Source of the DNA: Occallatibacter sp.
GTDB taxonomy: Bacteria; Acidobacteriota; Terriglobia; Terriglobales; Acidobacteriaceae
DNA length: 60,314 nt
Assembly: GCA_031296305.1 (NCBI GenBank)
Contig: JARLFZ010000012.1
Location: forward strand, 1 to 60,314
Direction: 5' to 3'
Below the pieces are notes generated by a model that was not told the DNA's origin, ran no database searches, and saw nothing but the letters and a program-made list of their open reading frames with translations. Position numbers and translations under genes: made by a program. Positions 1-8,725 of the stretch are shown piece after piece; the first letter of the stretch is position 1; every line of letters starts with the position of its first letter.

Positions 1-19
1 CGCCATGGCTGTAGGGCTA

Positions 20-103
20 GGGAGTAGCCAATAGGAAGTAGGGAGTAGAAAGACAGCGCCCTTCTGGCCGCCCGGTGTCAGCTTTTCTCTATTGGCTATT
101 CCC
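20..103. repeat. Inverted repeat of the 'gggagtagccaatag' family
   Basis: A 15-bp arm (gggagtagccaatag, 20-34) faces its near-perfect reverse complement (ctattggctattccc, 89-103) with one mismatch. The same word occurs again at about 46021-46040 after ssb, so this is a dispersed family. The rest of 1-421 (apart from the hfq ribosome binding site) shows no gene that I can support. Confidence 0.7.
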
Positions 104-421
104 TACTCCCTATTCCCTGCTCCTCCCCCTTGACGCGCCATCGCATTCCCCGCACAATAAAGGTGCAACCCCCTATCGGCCCCAGGCATCTTTTTACCTA
201 AGAGCACTCCCACGCAGAGAAGTTAGGCGGGATACCATCTCCGCCCGCACGGGACTCTCGTCTGCTTCACCGAGGTGGGTAAAAGATGCTTCAGCGCCGC
301 GGCGGTTTTTGAACTGGAGCCGCACAAAGAGGTGGTCCGCCCGAGTTTTTCCGGGCCGTCCTGGAGCGTACGGAGCCCGGCTTCGCGGTTTTAGCTTTTT
401 TTCAAGGGAGGGTCGTTCCCC

Positions 422-754
422 ATGAGTATCCACCCGGTTCTGCCGCCATCCCGAGGCTTCCCGCCCGGCCGCCTGCCCGCGCGCACCCGCAGAAACTTCT
501 CCCCGCCGCCACCCTTCCGTTTTCCCGCGCACACGGCGGAGATCGACGCGCCCAATCGCCACGCCGAGCTCTTCTATCTCCAGAAGCAGATTCAGTCGCA
601 GACGCCCATGGTCATCGTGCTCGAAGACGGCGAGCGCATCGACGGCTGTATCGAGTGGTACGACCGCAACTCCATCAAGGTCCGCGGCCGCTCCAAATCC
701 CTCATCTACAAATCCTCCATCAAGTACATGTACAAGCTCGGCGACAACGGCTAA
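422..754 (+). CDS. hfq: Hfq-like RNA chaperone (divergent, N-terminally extended)
   Basis: Predicted Sm-fold RNA chaperone that pairs small RNAs with mRNAs in the cytoplasm. The Hfq domain fills about residues 48-107: an N-terminal helix (ELFYLQKQIQSQTP), the Sm1 strand region (VIVLEDGERIDGCIEWYD), and an Sm2-like end (LIYKSSIKYMYK). Where canonical Hfq has YKHA, this protein has YKSS, so the usual histidine of the uridine pocket is absent. The 110 residues include a Pro/Arg-rich N-terminal stretch of about 47 residues not seen in canonical Hfq. The ATG at 422 follows gggaggg at about 404-410; a later start would remove the extension, but no in-frame ATG lies before the domain. A decayed partial copy sits at 5117-5179. 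Confidence 0.82.
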   Translation: MSIHPVLPPSRGFPPGRLPARTRRNFSPPPPFRFPAHTAEIDAPNRHAELFYLQKQIQSQTPMVIVLEDGERIDGCIEWYDRNSIKVRGRSKSLIYKSSIKYMYKLGDNG

Positions 755-837
755 GCAGCAGTCCGAATGGCGAGACTGACTTTTCGTTGAAGATGGTGCG
801 AGGCCACGCTGCGCCAAGAGCCACGAATATCGAAAAA

Positions 838-876
838 AACGGGGAGCCCGGCTCTAAGCCCGGCTCCCCGTTTATT
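838..876. terminator. Bidirectional terminator between hfq and the PEP-CTERM gene
   Basis: A GC-rich hairpin (arms CGGGGAGCC and GGCTCCCCG, inner GGCT/AGCC stem, one C-C mismatch). It is followed by TTTATT on the plus strand and, read on the minus strand, by a run of seven T. It can end hfq and the convergent minus-strand gene. Confidence 0.8.
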
Positions 877-897
877 CATATGTTGCACGTCAGATCG

Positions 898-1449
898 CTA
901 TAGAGCCGCCTGGCGTCTATTGGAAGTCCAGCGCATCATGCCCATGAGACTTATCAGCGCCAACGCCAGCAATTCCCAGCTTGGCGGTTCGGGAGTTACC
1001 TCGATATTGAAATCCACGGTGGCCAGCACATCGTAAGAATCCGGCGTCGCACCGCCCAGGATTTCGAAAGCTCCTATGTAGGTATTGTCAGCCGCCGTCC
1101 CGCTAGGGTTGTACGCCGGAGTGGTTATGTCGAAGAGATCGATATCTCCCGACGTGCCCGCTGGATAGAGCGACAAGGGCGCATTGTTAAAGAACCCGCT
1201 GTCATCGAGCGACGCCCCTGCGGTCAATGAAAAGGAATCGCCGTTCAGGTATACCTGGGCGCCCCCATCGTTGATGGCGTCAAGGCCCGTGTACTGAATG
1301 ACGCCGGTGAAAGCGTATACGGTCTGCTCGCCACTTTGATACGGAGCATCCAGAGTGAGCGTAAGCGATTCTGCACGGGCTGCACTGCCGGCCAGCAACA
1401 AGCCCACCACTGCGACGGTCAATATGAGCGAATTTCTGAATTTCTTCAT
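898..1449 (-). CDS. PEP-CTERM sorting-signal exported protein
   Basis: Secreted or surface protein of unknown function, 183 residues. A signal peptide occupies about residues 1-26 (basic start MKKFR, hydrophobic core, AARAE cleavage region). The C-terminus carries a PEP-CTERM signal: the PEP motif in VTPEPPSW, a hydrophobic helix (ELLALALISLMGMM), and a basic end (NRRQ). In known systems this tripartite tail is handled by exosortase (EpsH family); no exosortase gene is in the window. The central part is Asp/Gly/Thr rich and looks beta-structured. The ATG is preceded by aggag at a normal distance. The gene lies 50 bp downstream of the large esterase gene on the same strand and may be co-transcribed with it. 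Confidence 0.82.
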   Translation of the reverse strand: MKKFRNSLILTVAVVGLLLAGSAARAESLTLTLDAPYQSGEQTVYAFTGVIQYTGLDAINDGGAQVYLNGDSFSLTAGASLDDSGFFNNAPLSLYPAGTSGDIDLFDITTPAYNPSGTAADNTYIGAFEILGGATPDSYDVLATVDFNIEVTPEPPSWELLALALISLMGMMRWTSNRRQAAL

Positions 1450-1499
1450 CGTTTTTCTCCTAATTCAATTCGTTAGATTATGTGCAGCTTCTTGCCAAC

Positions 1500-4400
1500 T
1501 TATGGCAGCGTCACAGAGCGGAGGCTCGTCGAGTAGGTGAATCCCCCACCTGCCCCGGAAAACTTCTCCGCGACTCTCGCGCCGTCCAATCCCACACTAC
1601 CCGGGAACGTAACGGTGAAGGTAGCGGTTGCACCTCCGGCAAGATCTCCCCATGTTTGCGGCAGCGTTGCGCCCGCGGTTGTGCCCAGCGTGGCTGTATT
1701 TAATGTCAGGTTCGACGCGGTGGTTGAGCTGGTGTTCTGGACCGTGATGACCAGGATGTAGCCGCCGCTGTTCGATCCGCTCAACGAGGAGCTGGTTATG
1801 AACGACACCGGGGGCGGCTGGACCACCGACACGACGACGTTATAGGCCTGCGTTGACCCATCCACCGCGGTCACCACAACCGGTATGTTCGTTACGCCCA
1901 CCGTCAAAGGTACGGGAGCCGACGCCTGGCCGCTTGCGGTGGGCACTCCGTTCACCGTGATCGTGGCTCGCGTATCTTCGGCAGTTGGCGTCAGAGTAAT
2001 GCTGGTGACGTTGCTCAGCAGATTCAGAGTGTAGCTTTTCGTCAACTCATTGAAGGCCGGATTCAGGGTTCCCGCGCTTGTCGTCAGGTTGGTGAGGTAG
2101 TAGGCATGAGGCACATCGTCAAGCCACGGCTCCATGGAATTAAGGCCGCCGTAGTAGGTGTTGAATATGCCGAGGTTGAGATAGTCGTTGACATAAACAC
2201 CGCCGCCTGTAAACACCGCGCCCACAGGTGCCGGGGTGCCGGTGAGCATGAACTGGCCAGTCGGGGTGGACGACAGCGGAATGTTGTAGAACACCATGTT
2301 GGCAAACGTGACCATGTCCTTGAGCTGTTGCGTGGTTTGTGCGTGACCGCTGTTGGTGTACGCATTGTCGTACGCCAAAAACTGATCGGCGCCGAGGAAG
2401 TGGTACACCGGCTGCGCGCCCGTGAATCCGATCGAATCGCCCTCAGGATTGTCGGCATAGTCGTTGTTTGAGGAATCGATGAGTACGGCGCGAGGCGCGA
2501 TGGCCGCAACAAGCGTGGAGTGGTCAAACGGCATGCGGTTGCCTGTGCCGTGAGCCGGGCAAGCGAAGTTGAACATGCGCGAACCCACCATGGGCATGCC
2601 CGGCGCTGCCGGAGCGTTGGTGTTGGATTGCCCCAGCGGGTAGGGATACCACTCATCAAGGAAACGCTGGAACATTTCGTTGGAATTCCACGCGTTATGC
2701 CAGATGTGATCGCCCATCTCCTCGGCGCCGGTGGCTTGGCCCCAGGGATACACATTTCCCCTTGGATAAGTGCGGCAAGGGTTGGCGCCGAAGGAATCGT
2801 AGCGGTACGACGTAGCCCCGCCGCTTCCAGCCACGGACGGAACCGTGAGCCCAAACCGGGAGTCCAGCAAGCCCGCCACAAACGACGCTTTGCCAAGGCG
2901 GGAGACACCGGTAACCGCCACCTTGTTCAAATCAAGAAGCGCCGCGAAATTGGGATTGTTTGCTACAAGATTTTGCAGAGCGTCAAGGCTCCGGCTGGCT
3001 CCCCATGCCCACACCGTCGTGCCGGAAGTATCGTTTCCCGCGACAACGCTGTAGGGATACATGGTGTAGTACTGCCCGGTATGCGTGTAGCCAGTGGAAT
3101 CCTCACCGAAGTTCGTGTACGTCACGGCCAGAACCGCGTAACCGCCACCGGTCCAGGTCGTGTTCGATCCGCCTATCGACACGATGAGCGGATACTTACC
3201 AATCACGCCAGCCGGGTTCGGCGTCGTGTTTCCGGGAACCGTGAGCGTAACGTTCCAGGCACCGCTGTGCGCTGCCGCAGGATCCGTCGCGGTCACGGCA
3301 ATTGTGTAAGACTTCGCTGTCGATCCCGGCGCCGAATAGGTTGCGGTTCCAGTGACCGACGGGGTGTGCGAGTACGCGTAGCCAAACTCGTAATACTCGG
3401 CCAGGCCCTTCAGTTCCGCCGCGCGGTTGTTCCAGTCCGATACCGTGTTCACTCTGTTGCCGTTAAAGAATTGGAAAGGATCATTCAGGTTATACACATT
3501 CGGCAAATCGAACGGATCGGGGTAAGGCGGCGGCGTGTTGTTTGTACCCGTCGGTGAGCAAGATGGGCATGGCCCGGCTCTGCGCAAACCGAGCATTGCG
3601 GCGTTGAGTTGCTGGACGGCGGTGCTCACCTGTGTTTCCGTGGCTGCCGCCCCCTCTCCAAGAACCGCGTTGGCGTTATTCAGCGCGCTGGTCAGCACCG
3701 CGAAGGTCGAGGGCGTCCACTGCGCGCTCTCGGCAGCAATGGCATTCATCATCGTGACATCGTTCTGCAACATGAAGGTGCTGACCGCCATCGGGTCTGA
3801 GCCATTCCAGCCGCCCAGAACCACCGTGCCCCAATGGCTGGCGTCGTTGGTGCCAGGGTTGCTTCCGTTGGCCCAATAGACCTTGCAGGCAGCGTAGTTG
3901 TAGGGGGAGGTGGTGTCCGAGGCGAGGCTCACGTAAAAATCCATGCCGATCTGCGTGCCGTTCGTCACCTCAAGGCCGCCCGCAGGGATTCCCAGGCCGC
4001 CGGTAGCGATGGCAAACTCCGCGTTATAGCCTCCGGAAACGACTTTCAAATAATGCTGGACGACCGCCGCCGACGTGCCGCGATCCAAATAGACCTGGCT
4101 GCCGCCGAAGGTACCCGTACTGCCGGCCGCGCTGCTGTATGTCAGGTCCTCCAATCCCATGCCGTCCATGTACTTTTCCATCTTGTCGTTGTACACATCG
4201 AGCCAAACTCCGGCCTGCGACGTGCCGCTGGTGACCTTGGGGTCGGCCACCTGAAACAAGAGGTAAAGATAGGCGCCGTCCCACAGAGCCTTGACCGTCG
4301 CCACGGTGGCGGGATTACCGCCGCAGGCAGGCAAAGTGGCGTTGGCAGCACTGGTCACTTTGATGGTGAGCGGAACTGCGGTGGCCGTGGCCCACGCCGC

Positions 4401-4631
4401 CTCCGATCCCGTTCCGTCGATCGTGATCGGGTTGGCAACGGTGTTTGTGAATTGGGCGTTGAGCACCTGGCCTGGCAAGCAAAGTACTGGGCCGTTGGTG
4501 GGTGGTTGGACGTTGGAACTCCAACATGCTGTCAATCCGGACGGCGTCTGCGCCGACATGCGGTTGCTCGCCAGAAAACTGGCGGCCAAAACCACTGTAA
4601 TCGCGATTACCCTACCAACAGTTTTGTTCAT
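1500..4631 (-). CDS. Secreted CE15-like glucuronoyl esterase with CBM9-like and cadherin-like domains
   Basis: Predicted exported alpha/beta-hydrolase of about 1043 residues. The start chosen is the ATG at 4631 (MNKTVGRVIAITVV) because aaggagag lies just upstream; an in-frame ATG 90 bp earlier has no such support. Order: signal peptide (1-28), a CBM9-like sugar-binding region (about 50-270, with ALWDGAYLYLLFQVADP), a helical spacer, a CE15-type catalytic region (about 400-800), a cadherin-like beta-sandwich (about 880-960), and a C-terminal beta domain. The nucleophile elbow is GVSRLGK with Ser577, like the CE15 GxSRxGK motif. His763 in SGHAQ is the likely catalytic His. Family knowledge suggests cleavage of lignin-glucuronoxylan esters; the substrate here is inferred. 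No xylanase genes are adjacent. Confidence 0.72.
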   Translation of the reverse strand: MNKTVGRVIAITVVLAASFLASNRMSAQTPSGLTACWSSNVQPPTNGPVLCLPGQVLNAQFTNTVANPITIDGTGSEAAWATATAVPLTIKVTSAANATLPACGGNPATVATVKALWDGAYLYLLFQVADPKVTSGTSQAGVWLDVYNDKMEKYMDGMGLEDLTYSSAAGSTGTFGGSQVYLDRGTSAAVVQHYLKVVSGGYNAEFAIATGGLGIPAGGLEVTNGTQIGMDFYVSLASDTTSPYNYAACKVYWANGSNPGTNDASHWGTVVLGGWNGSDPMAVSTFMLQNDVTMMNAIAAESAQWTPSTFAVLTSALNNANAVLGEGAAATETQVSTAVQQLNAAMLGLRRAGPCPSCSPTGTNNTPPPYPDPFDLPNVYNLNDPFQFFNGNRVNTVSDWNNRAAELKGLAEYYEFGYAYSHTPSVTGTATYSAPGSTAKSYTIAVTATDPAAAHSGAWNVTLTVPGNTTPNPAGVIGKYPLIVSIGGSNTTWTGGGYAVLAVTYTNFGEDSTGYTHTGQYYTMYPYSVVAGNDTSGTTVWAWGASRSLDALQNLVANNPNFAALLDLNKVAVTGVSRLGKASFVAGLLDSRFGLTVPSVAGSGGATSYRYDSFGANPCRTYPRGNVYPWGQATGAEEMGDHIWHNAWNSNEMFQRFLDEWYPYPLGQSNTNAPAAPGMPMVGSRMFNFACPAHGTGNRMPFDHSTLVAAIAPRAVLIDSSNNDYADNPEGDSIGFTGAQPVYHFLGADQFLAYDNAYTNSGHAQTTQQLKDMVTFANMVFYNIPLSSTPTGQFMLTGTPAPVGAVFTGGGVYVNDYLNLGIFNTYYGGLNSMEPWLDDVPHAYYLTNLTTSAGTLNPAFNELTKSYTLNLLSNVTSITLTPTAEDTRATITVNGVPTASGQASAPVPLTVGVTNIPVVVTAVDGSTQAYNVVVSVVQPPPVSFITSSSLSGSNSGGYILVITVQNTSSTTASNLTLNTATLGTTAGATLPQTWGDLAGGATATFTVTFPGSVGLDGARVAEKFSGAGGGFTYSTSLRSVTLP

Positions 4632-5116
4632 TGTGCTCTCCTTGTGCCGATTGCCTGTTCCACAAACGCATACATAATGTGCCTCCGCACCGTTTTCTAA
4701 AGTCTTCGAATTTTGGCGCAACCATGTCGGATTCGAGACGTACGGCGGACCTGGTCGTCTCGCTTCGCCGCTGCCGTCATTTCGCGGATCGAATTCCGTT
4801 CAGATTGCGTCCGACGCGCGACTTCCCCTCTGGCGGGGAGAGCCAGCATCTGCTGACAAGCCAGAAAGCGAATCGGTCCAGCCTGCAAAACTGCTAAGCA
4901 AAATAGAGAGGAAGATCGGATGATGCCTAGACAGAGACAGCCCGTGACCGTCAGGAATGCGCAAAACTGCTATGTGATCAATAATTTGACGCGAAGGCTT
5001 GGGCCCGTAACCAGGAGAACAGAAAGGCGGTCCGTTTCGAGGAAGTGCGCGCGGCTACGTTCAGGGAATCCGAATCAACAAGCAGGAATCCTCTTGTCAC
5101 CCAAAGAAGGCCGTCT
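4632..5116. other. Intergenic region upstream of the esterase, no gene recognised
   Basis: Short open frames exist but none shows a recognisable domain or a good ribosome binding site. The minus-strand side should hold the esterase promoter; I could not place convincing -35/-10 boxes. The hfq remnant follows at 5117. Confidence 0.5.
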
Positions 5117-5179
5117 TCGCAACGGCCCACGGTAATCGTGCTCGAAGTCGGCAAGCGCATCGACGGTTGCAGTGATTAG
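5117..5179 (+). pseudogene. Decayed fragment of an hfq-like gene
   Basis: The DNA from tcgcaacggcccacggtaat onward matches the intact hfq gene around 596-650 almost base for base. Translation in the matching frame gives VIVLEVGKRIDGC against VIVLEDGERIDGC in hfq, then a TAG stop at 5177-5179 replaces the WYD continuation. A weaker match to the upstream QKQIQSQ part may be present at about 5075-5095 in another frame, implying frame damage. No usable start or Sm2 motif remains. It is most simply an old partial duplication of hfq, 4.5 kb from the intact copy. Confidence 0.7.
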
Positions 5180-5263
5180 TGTGAATGTGGGTGATCAGGG
5201 AGGCAGTCATCAGTATGAGTGTCGGGAATTAGCGGTCTGTTCACACTCACACTCGCACCTTAT

Positions 5264-6316
5264 TCAGATCGTCCCCGCCTTCTTCAGCCGATCCCGTATC
5301 GCCGCGCCAATCCCCTCCGCCGCCGGCAACGGACAAAGAATTACCGTGCACCCCGCGGCATCGAGCGCGCGCAATCCTGCATAGAGCCGTTGCGCAAGCT
5401 CTTCCGGAGCGTTCCATCGCCCCCACAAAAAAACGCGATCCTCCGCGATCGCTGCAGGCGCAGTAACTCCGTCGGGCAGCATCACCCCGACGCGCTCGCT
5501 TGTTTCGCTTCTTGCCGCCGACTCCAGGCACGCAGCCAATTCCGCAAGCGCCGCTTCCACCAGCACCAGCCGCGCCCGCGGCGCGTAATGACGTATCCCC
5601 ACCCCCGGTGAAGGCAGCGCTTCCGCGGGCGTCTCACGCAGCGCTTCGCCGCTCCGATACATCTCCACCGGCCCGGCCACTGCGCGAATCTGCTCTGCCG
5701 TCACCGCGCCCGGCCGGTAGATCGTCATCGGCGTCGTCGCGGGATCGAGAACCGTGGACTCGACGCCGCGCGTCGCAGGCCCCGCATCAACTACCGCGTC
5801 AATGCGCCCGTCGAGATCGTCCAGCACATGCTGCGCCGTCGTGGGGCTGATGTGCCCGAAGCGGTTGGCGCTGGGAGCTGCCACGGGAACTTGGGCGCGT
5901 CGAATCAACTCAAGCGCGACGGGATGTGAAGGCATGCGCACGCCCACCAGCGGCCGGCCCGCGGTCACAGCATCGGGCACCGCCGCTGCGCGCGGCAGCA
6001 AAAGCGTGAGTGGCCCCGGCCAGAACGCGTCCATCAGCCGCCGCGCCTCCGCAGGCACCTCCTCCACCAACCCTTCGAGCATCGCCACTGAAGCAATGTG
6101 CACAATGATCGGGTCCCATGCAGGCCGCGACTTGGCGGCAAAGATGCGCTCCACGGCGGTGCGATCGAGCGCATTCGCTCCCAACCCGTAGACCGTCTCC
6201 GTCGGCAGCGCCACCAACCCTCCCGCGCGCAAAATTCCGGCCGCCCGGTCGAGCGCTTCCTGAGCGGCGGCCGTATCCAATTGCGCAGGATCCACGATCA
6301 AGTGCAGAGTCTTCAC
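5264..6316 (-). CDS. tsaC: Threonylcarbamoyl-AMP synthase, Sua5/YwlC type
   Basis: Makes L-threonylcarbamoyladenylate from threonine, bicarbonate and ATP for the t6A37 modification of ANN-decoding tRNAs; cytoplasmic. The YrdC core spans about residues 10-200 with the signature LVALPTETVYGLGANA, the KSRP loop, and the VAAPSAN motif; ESTVLD and YRPGA follow. A C-terminal Sua5 domain is present (about 225-350, with GIRHYAP), so this is the long Sua5/YwlC form. I chose the GTG at 6316, giving MKTLHLIVDP, which resembles YwlC starts. An ATG at 6352 would add 12 residues but lies inside a palindromic repeat. The open frame continues to 7141 only because it is antisense to the CYTH gene. The CYTH gene is divergent. 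Confidence 0.9.
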   Translation of the reverse strand: MKTLHLIVDPAQLDTAAAQEALDRAAGILRAGGLVALPTETVYGLGANALDRTAVERIFAAKSRPAWDPIIVHIASVAMLEGLVEEVPAEARRLMDAFWPGPLTLLLPRAAAVPDAVTAGRPLVGVRMPSHPVALELIRRAQVPVAAPSANRFGHISPTTAQHVLDDLDGRIDAVVDAGPATRGVESTVLDPATTPMTIYRPGAVTAEQIRAVAGPVEMYRSGEALRETPAEALPSPGVGIRHYAPRARLVLVEAALAELAACLESAARSETSERVGVMLPDGVTAPAAIAEDRVFLWGRWNAPEELAQRLYAGLRALDAAGCTVILCPLPAAEGIGAAIRDRLKKAGTI

Positions 6317-6349
6317 TCTTTTATTGTCGCCGCTGCGCGCCCCGTGTGC

Positions 6350-6370
6350 CATCAGCCCGCGCAGCGGGCG
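6350..6370. repeat. Degenerate 'cccgc-ttca-gcggg' palindrome
   Basis: The sequence cagcccgcgcagcgggcg is a short hairpin related to the better copies at 22644-22671 and 55099-55126. It lies exactly at the alternative tsaC start. Confidence 0.5.
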
Positions 6371-6469
6371 AAAGATACTAGCTTCTGGCTCGAGCCTTTG
6401 AGATTCACGCGCCCCAGCGCGCCCCTCCGCGCCATCGCCCGATATACTCGCTGTAACCCGGACCGCCCC

Positions 6470-7066
6470 ATGCCGATCGAAACCGAAATCAAATTCCGCG
6501 TCACCAACCTCGGCGCACTGGCCCAGCAACTCCCGTCGATAGGATTCCGCCTCGAAACTCCGCGCAGCTTCGAAAGCAACGTCCTCTACGACACGCCGGA
6601 CCGGCAGATGCGCGCCCGTACCGAGATTCTCCGCATCCGCAGTTATGCAGGCCGCTGGACGCTGACCCTCAAGCGCTTGCCGCGGTCTGATCCCGCCCTT
6701 GATGCCAGCGACGCCCGCCACAAACATCGCATCGAAACCGAGACCGGAATCACCAACGGCGACGCGCTCGCCGAGGTCTTTCTCTCGCTCGGCCTGATCG
6801 CCGCTTTCCGCTATGAGAAGTGGCGTACCGAGTGGAGTGACGGTGAGGGCCACTGCGTCATCGACGAAACGCCCATCGGCAATTACGCGGAGCTCGAGGG
6901 CCCTTCGGCCTGGATCGACCGCACTGCGGCCCGGCTCGGCGTCGATCCCGCCCAGTACGTGACCCTCAGCTACGGGCGCCTCTTCGAGGTCTGGCGCGAG
7001 CAGCACGCCAGCACCGCCCAGGACCTCACCTTCGCCGCCATCCCCCAGCCCCCGTCCGCCCGCTAA
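6470..7066 (+). CDS. CYTH-domain protein (class IV adenylate cyclase-like / triphosphate tunnel enzyme)
   Basis: A 198-residue cytoplasmic protein of the CYTH superfamily. The N-terminal EIEIK-type signature is seen as IETEIKFR (residues 3-10), followed by a YDTPDRQMRA strand and the acidic/basic tunnel strands (EILRIRSY, WTLTLKR, HKHRIETET, EKWRTEWS, HCVIDETPIGNYAELEG). CYTH enzymes bind triphosphates with metal and include class IV cyclases, thiamine triphosphatases and polyphosphatases; the alternating Glu/Arg/Lys strands are visible, but the substrate cannot be told from sequence. The ATG at 6470 is the only start giving the canonical N-terminus; no strong Shine-Dalgarno is seen. Transcribed away from tsaC. 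Confidence 0.88.
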   Translation: MPIETEIKFRVTNLGALAQQLPSIGFRLETPRSFESNVLYDTPDRQMRARTEILRIRSYAGRWTLTLKRLPRSDPALDASDARHKHRIETETGITNGDALAEVFLSLGLIAAFRYEKWRTEWSDGEGHCVIDETPIGNYAELEGPSAWIDRTAARLGVDPAQYVTLSYGRLFEVWREQHASTAQDLTFAAIPQPPSAR

Positions 7067-7073
7067 CCTGCTT

Positions 7074-7140
7074 GCTCTCTCGCTCCATCGCTCCCTTGGT
7101 CCCTGGTCCCATGTTCCCTTCGTCACTTGGTCCCCTGCCA
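7074..7140. repeat. Pyrimidine-rich 'gctccct/ttccct' repeat after the CYTH gene
   Basis: Short imperfect repeats of the type cgctccatcgctccc, ttggtccctggtccc, atgttcccttcg. The same family follows the stop codons of secA, the acidic repeat protein, malQ and the BON protein. Confidence 0.6.
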
Positions 7141-7190
7141 TTCAGGATTCCAATGGAATATCATGGTCCTTTGGGGTATTTTTAAAGACT

Positions 7191-8390
7191 ATGCCCAGTG
7201 CAAGCAATGGTTCAGATGCCTTCGAAGGCCCATTCCTGACCGTAGCGATTCTGGACTCTGATGCGCAGCGCCGCAAGGCTGCCGCCCAGGCCCTCGCCGG
7301 GGATAAAAGCCTTCAGGTCACTGAGATTTCCTCGTTCCCCGGCACGGTCGAGGAGCTGGCGCAGTTGCTGCCCCAAACCTACAACGTAGTTCTGTTCAAC
7401 GTCGACTGCGACCGCGACCTGGCCTTCGAGCTGGCAGAGAGTCTAACCGCCAATCCCAACTCCTACGTGATGGCCTACTCGTCCAAATCGGACACCAAGC
7501 TGGCCGTCCATCTCATGCGCGCCGGCGCCCGCGAGTTCTTCACCACGCCCGTCGATCCCGCTGAGATTGCCGCCGCCATGCAGCGCGCCGCAGACCATTA
7601 TGCCGCGACCGCTCCAAAGTCCAAGTCCGAAAGCCGCTTGTTCGTCTTTCTGGGCACAAAGGGCGGCTGCGGCGTCACCACTCTGGCAGCCAACTTTGCC
7701 CTTGCGCTGGCACAGGAATCCGAAGGCAACACCCTGCTGATGGACTTCGGCCTTCCTCTGGGCGATGTGGCCATCAACCTCGGCATCAAAACCGAATATT
7801 CCGTGGCCAGCGCGCTCAAGCTTACCGACCGCCTCGACGCCGGGCTGCTCGCCAAGCTCGTGGTCAAGCACAGCACAGGATTATCGGTCCTGGCGTCTCC
7901 TTCAGAGTTCAGCGATGACCCGATGCTTCTCGATTCCATTGACAAGCTGGTCACCGTGGCGCGCGAAGCCTACGACTTCGTGGTGGTCGACGTGGGCTCG
8001 CGCATCGACCTGCTGAACACCTCGCTCTTTGACAAGGCGGCCATCGTCTACCTCATCACGCAAGTGGGCATCTCAGAGATGCTCAACGCCAACCGCATGG
8101 TGTCGAAATTCTTCTTCACGCGCGACCACACCCTGCAAATCGTGCTCAACCGCTACAAGCCCAGCGATCTGCTCTTCGACGAGCGGAAAATCAACGAGGC
8201 GCTCACCCGCCCCGCGCAGTGGAAGATTCCCGACGACTACGCCGCCGCCCGCCGCACCCGCGAGACTGCCTCGCCCATGGTGCTCGTCGACTCCGCCATC
8301 GCCCGCGCCATTCGCGAAATGGCCACGAGCGCCGCCGGCGTCACCGGCGAAAGAAACGAAAAGCGCGGCTTCTTCAGCTTCCTGCGATAA
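7191..8390 (+). CDS. cpaE: CpaE-like MinD/ParA-family ATPase with receiver-like N-terminus
   Basis: A 399-residue protein with a response-regulator-like domain (about 15-135) and a SIMIBI ATPase domain (about 145-370). The deviant Walker A is GTKGGCGVTT (155-164); the Walker B-like strand is FVVVDVGSRIDLLN. In CpaE-type proteins the receiver part is atypical and the ATPase positions Tad pilus machinery at the membrane. No cpaF, rcpA or tadB genes are nearby, so it is an orphan here and its partner machine is unknown. The basic end (KRGFFSFLR) could contact membrane. The ATG at 7191 has no obvious Shine-Dalgarno; an AT-rich tttttaaagact precedes it. Confidence 0.82.
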   Translation: MPSASNGSDAFEGPFLTVAILDSDAQRRKAAAQALAGDKSLQVTEISSFPGTVEELAQLLPQTYNVVLFNVDCDRDLAFELAESLTANPNSYVMAYSSKSDTKLAVHLMRAGAREFFTTPVDPAEIAAAMQRAADHYAATAPKSKSESRLFVFLGTKGGCGVTTLAANFALALAQESEGNTLLMDFGLPLGDVAINLGIKTEYSVASALKLTDRLDAGLLAKLVVKHSTGLSVLASPSEFSDDPMLLDSIDKLVTVAREAYDFVVVDVGSRIDLLNTSLFDKAAIVYLITQVGISEMLNANRMVSKFFFTRDHTLQIVLNRYKPSDLLFDERKINEALTRPAQWKIPDDYAAARRTRETASPMVLVDSAIARAIREMATSAAGVTGERNEKRGFFSFLR

Positions 8391-8725
8391 AGCGCGTCAG
8401 AATCTCGCACTGCGACAAAGTTGTCGTCATAACGAAATTGTCATCCTGAGCGAAGTTTGGCGCATGCAATGCGCAAAACGCAGCTGAAGGACCTGCGGTT
8501 GCTTTTCGTCAGCGCCCCACATTCTGGCCGCAATGCCATACGTCCTTCACTGAATCTGTGTTTTGATACAAGCCGGTCCATGCTTTAACGCCGTTGCGCT
8601 GGGTAGAGTGCTCGTCTGGCAATGTTCTCGTAGTGACAAAGTCTGGAACACGATCCAGGCTGGCTTCGCAGCGCAAGTGCCACCGGATGGCTTATACTGC
8701 GGCGAATTGCTTGAGGAGATCGCGC
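8391..8725. other. Intergenic region with the first 131-bp direct repeat
   Basis: Contains repeat copy R1 (8423-8553) and the leader of the DUF5995 gene with its gaggag site at about 8713. No other gene is evident. Confidence 0.6.
8423..8553 (+). repeat. Dispersed hairpin repeat, copy R1 (direct repeat with R2)
   Basis: 131 bp that aligns along its whole length with 9446-9576. The core is catcctgagcgaagtttggc followed by a hairpin (8455-8479: GTTT-g-GCGCAT, loop gca, ATGCGC-a-AAAC), then gcggttgcttttcgtcag. A related copy, R3, is at 20794-20866 and fragments are at about 29200-29262. Confidence 0.85.

Noticed and set aside
194..817. 207-residue minus-strand frame across hfq
   Set aside because: Antisense shadow of hfq; no family similarity.
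1450..1500. Possible sigma-54 promoter before the PEP-CTERM gene (ttggcaagaagctgcac)
   Set aside because: The GG-GC spacing is one base short of the sigma-54 pattern.
6353..7141. Long N-terminal extension of the tsaC frame
   Set aside because: It is antisense to the CYTH gene and the family start is at 6316 or 6352.
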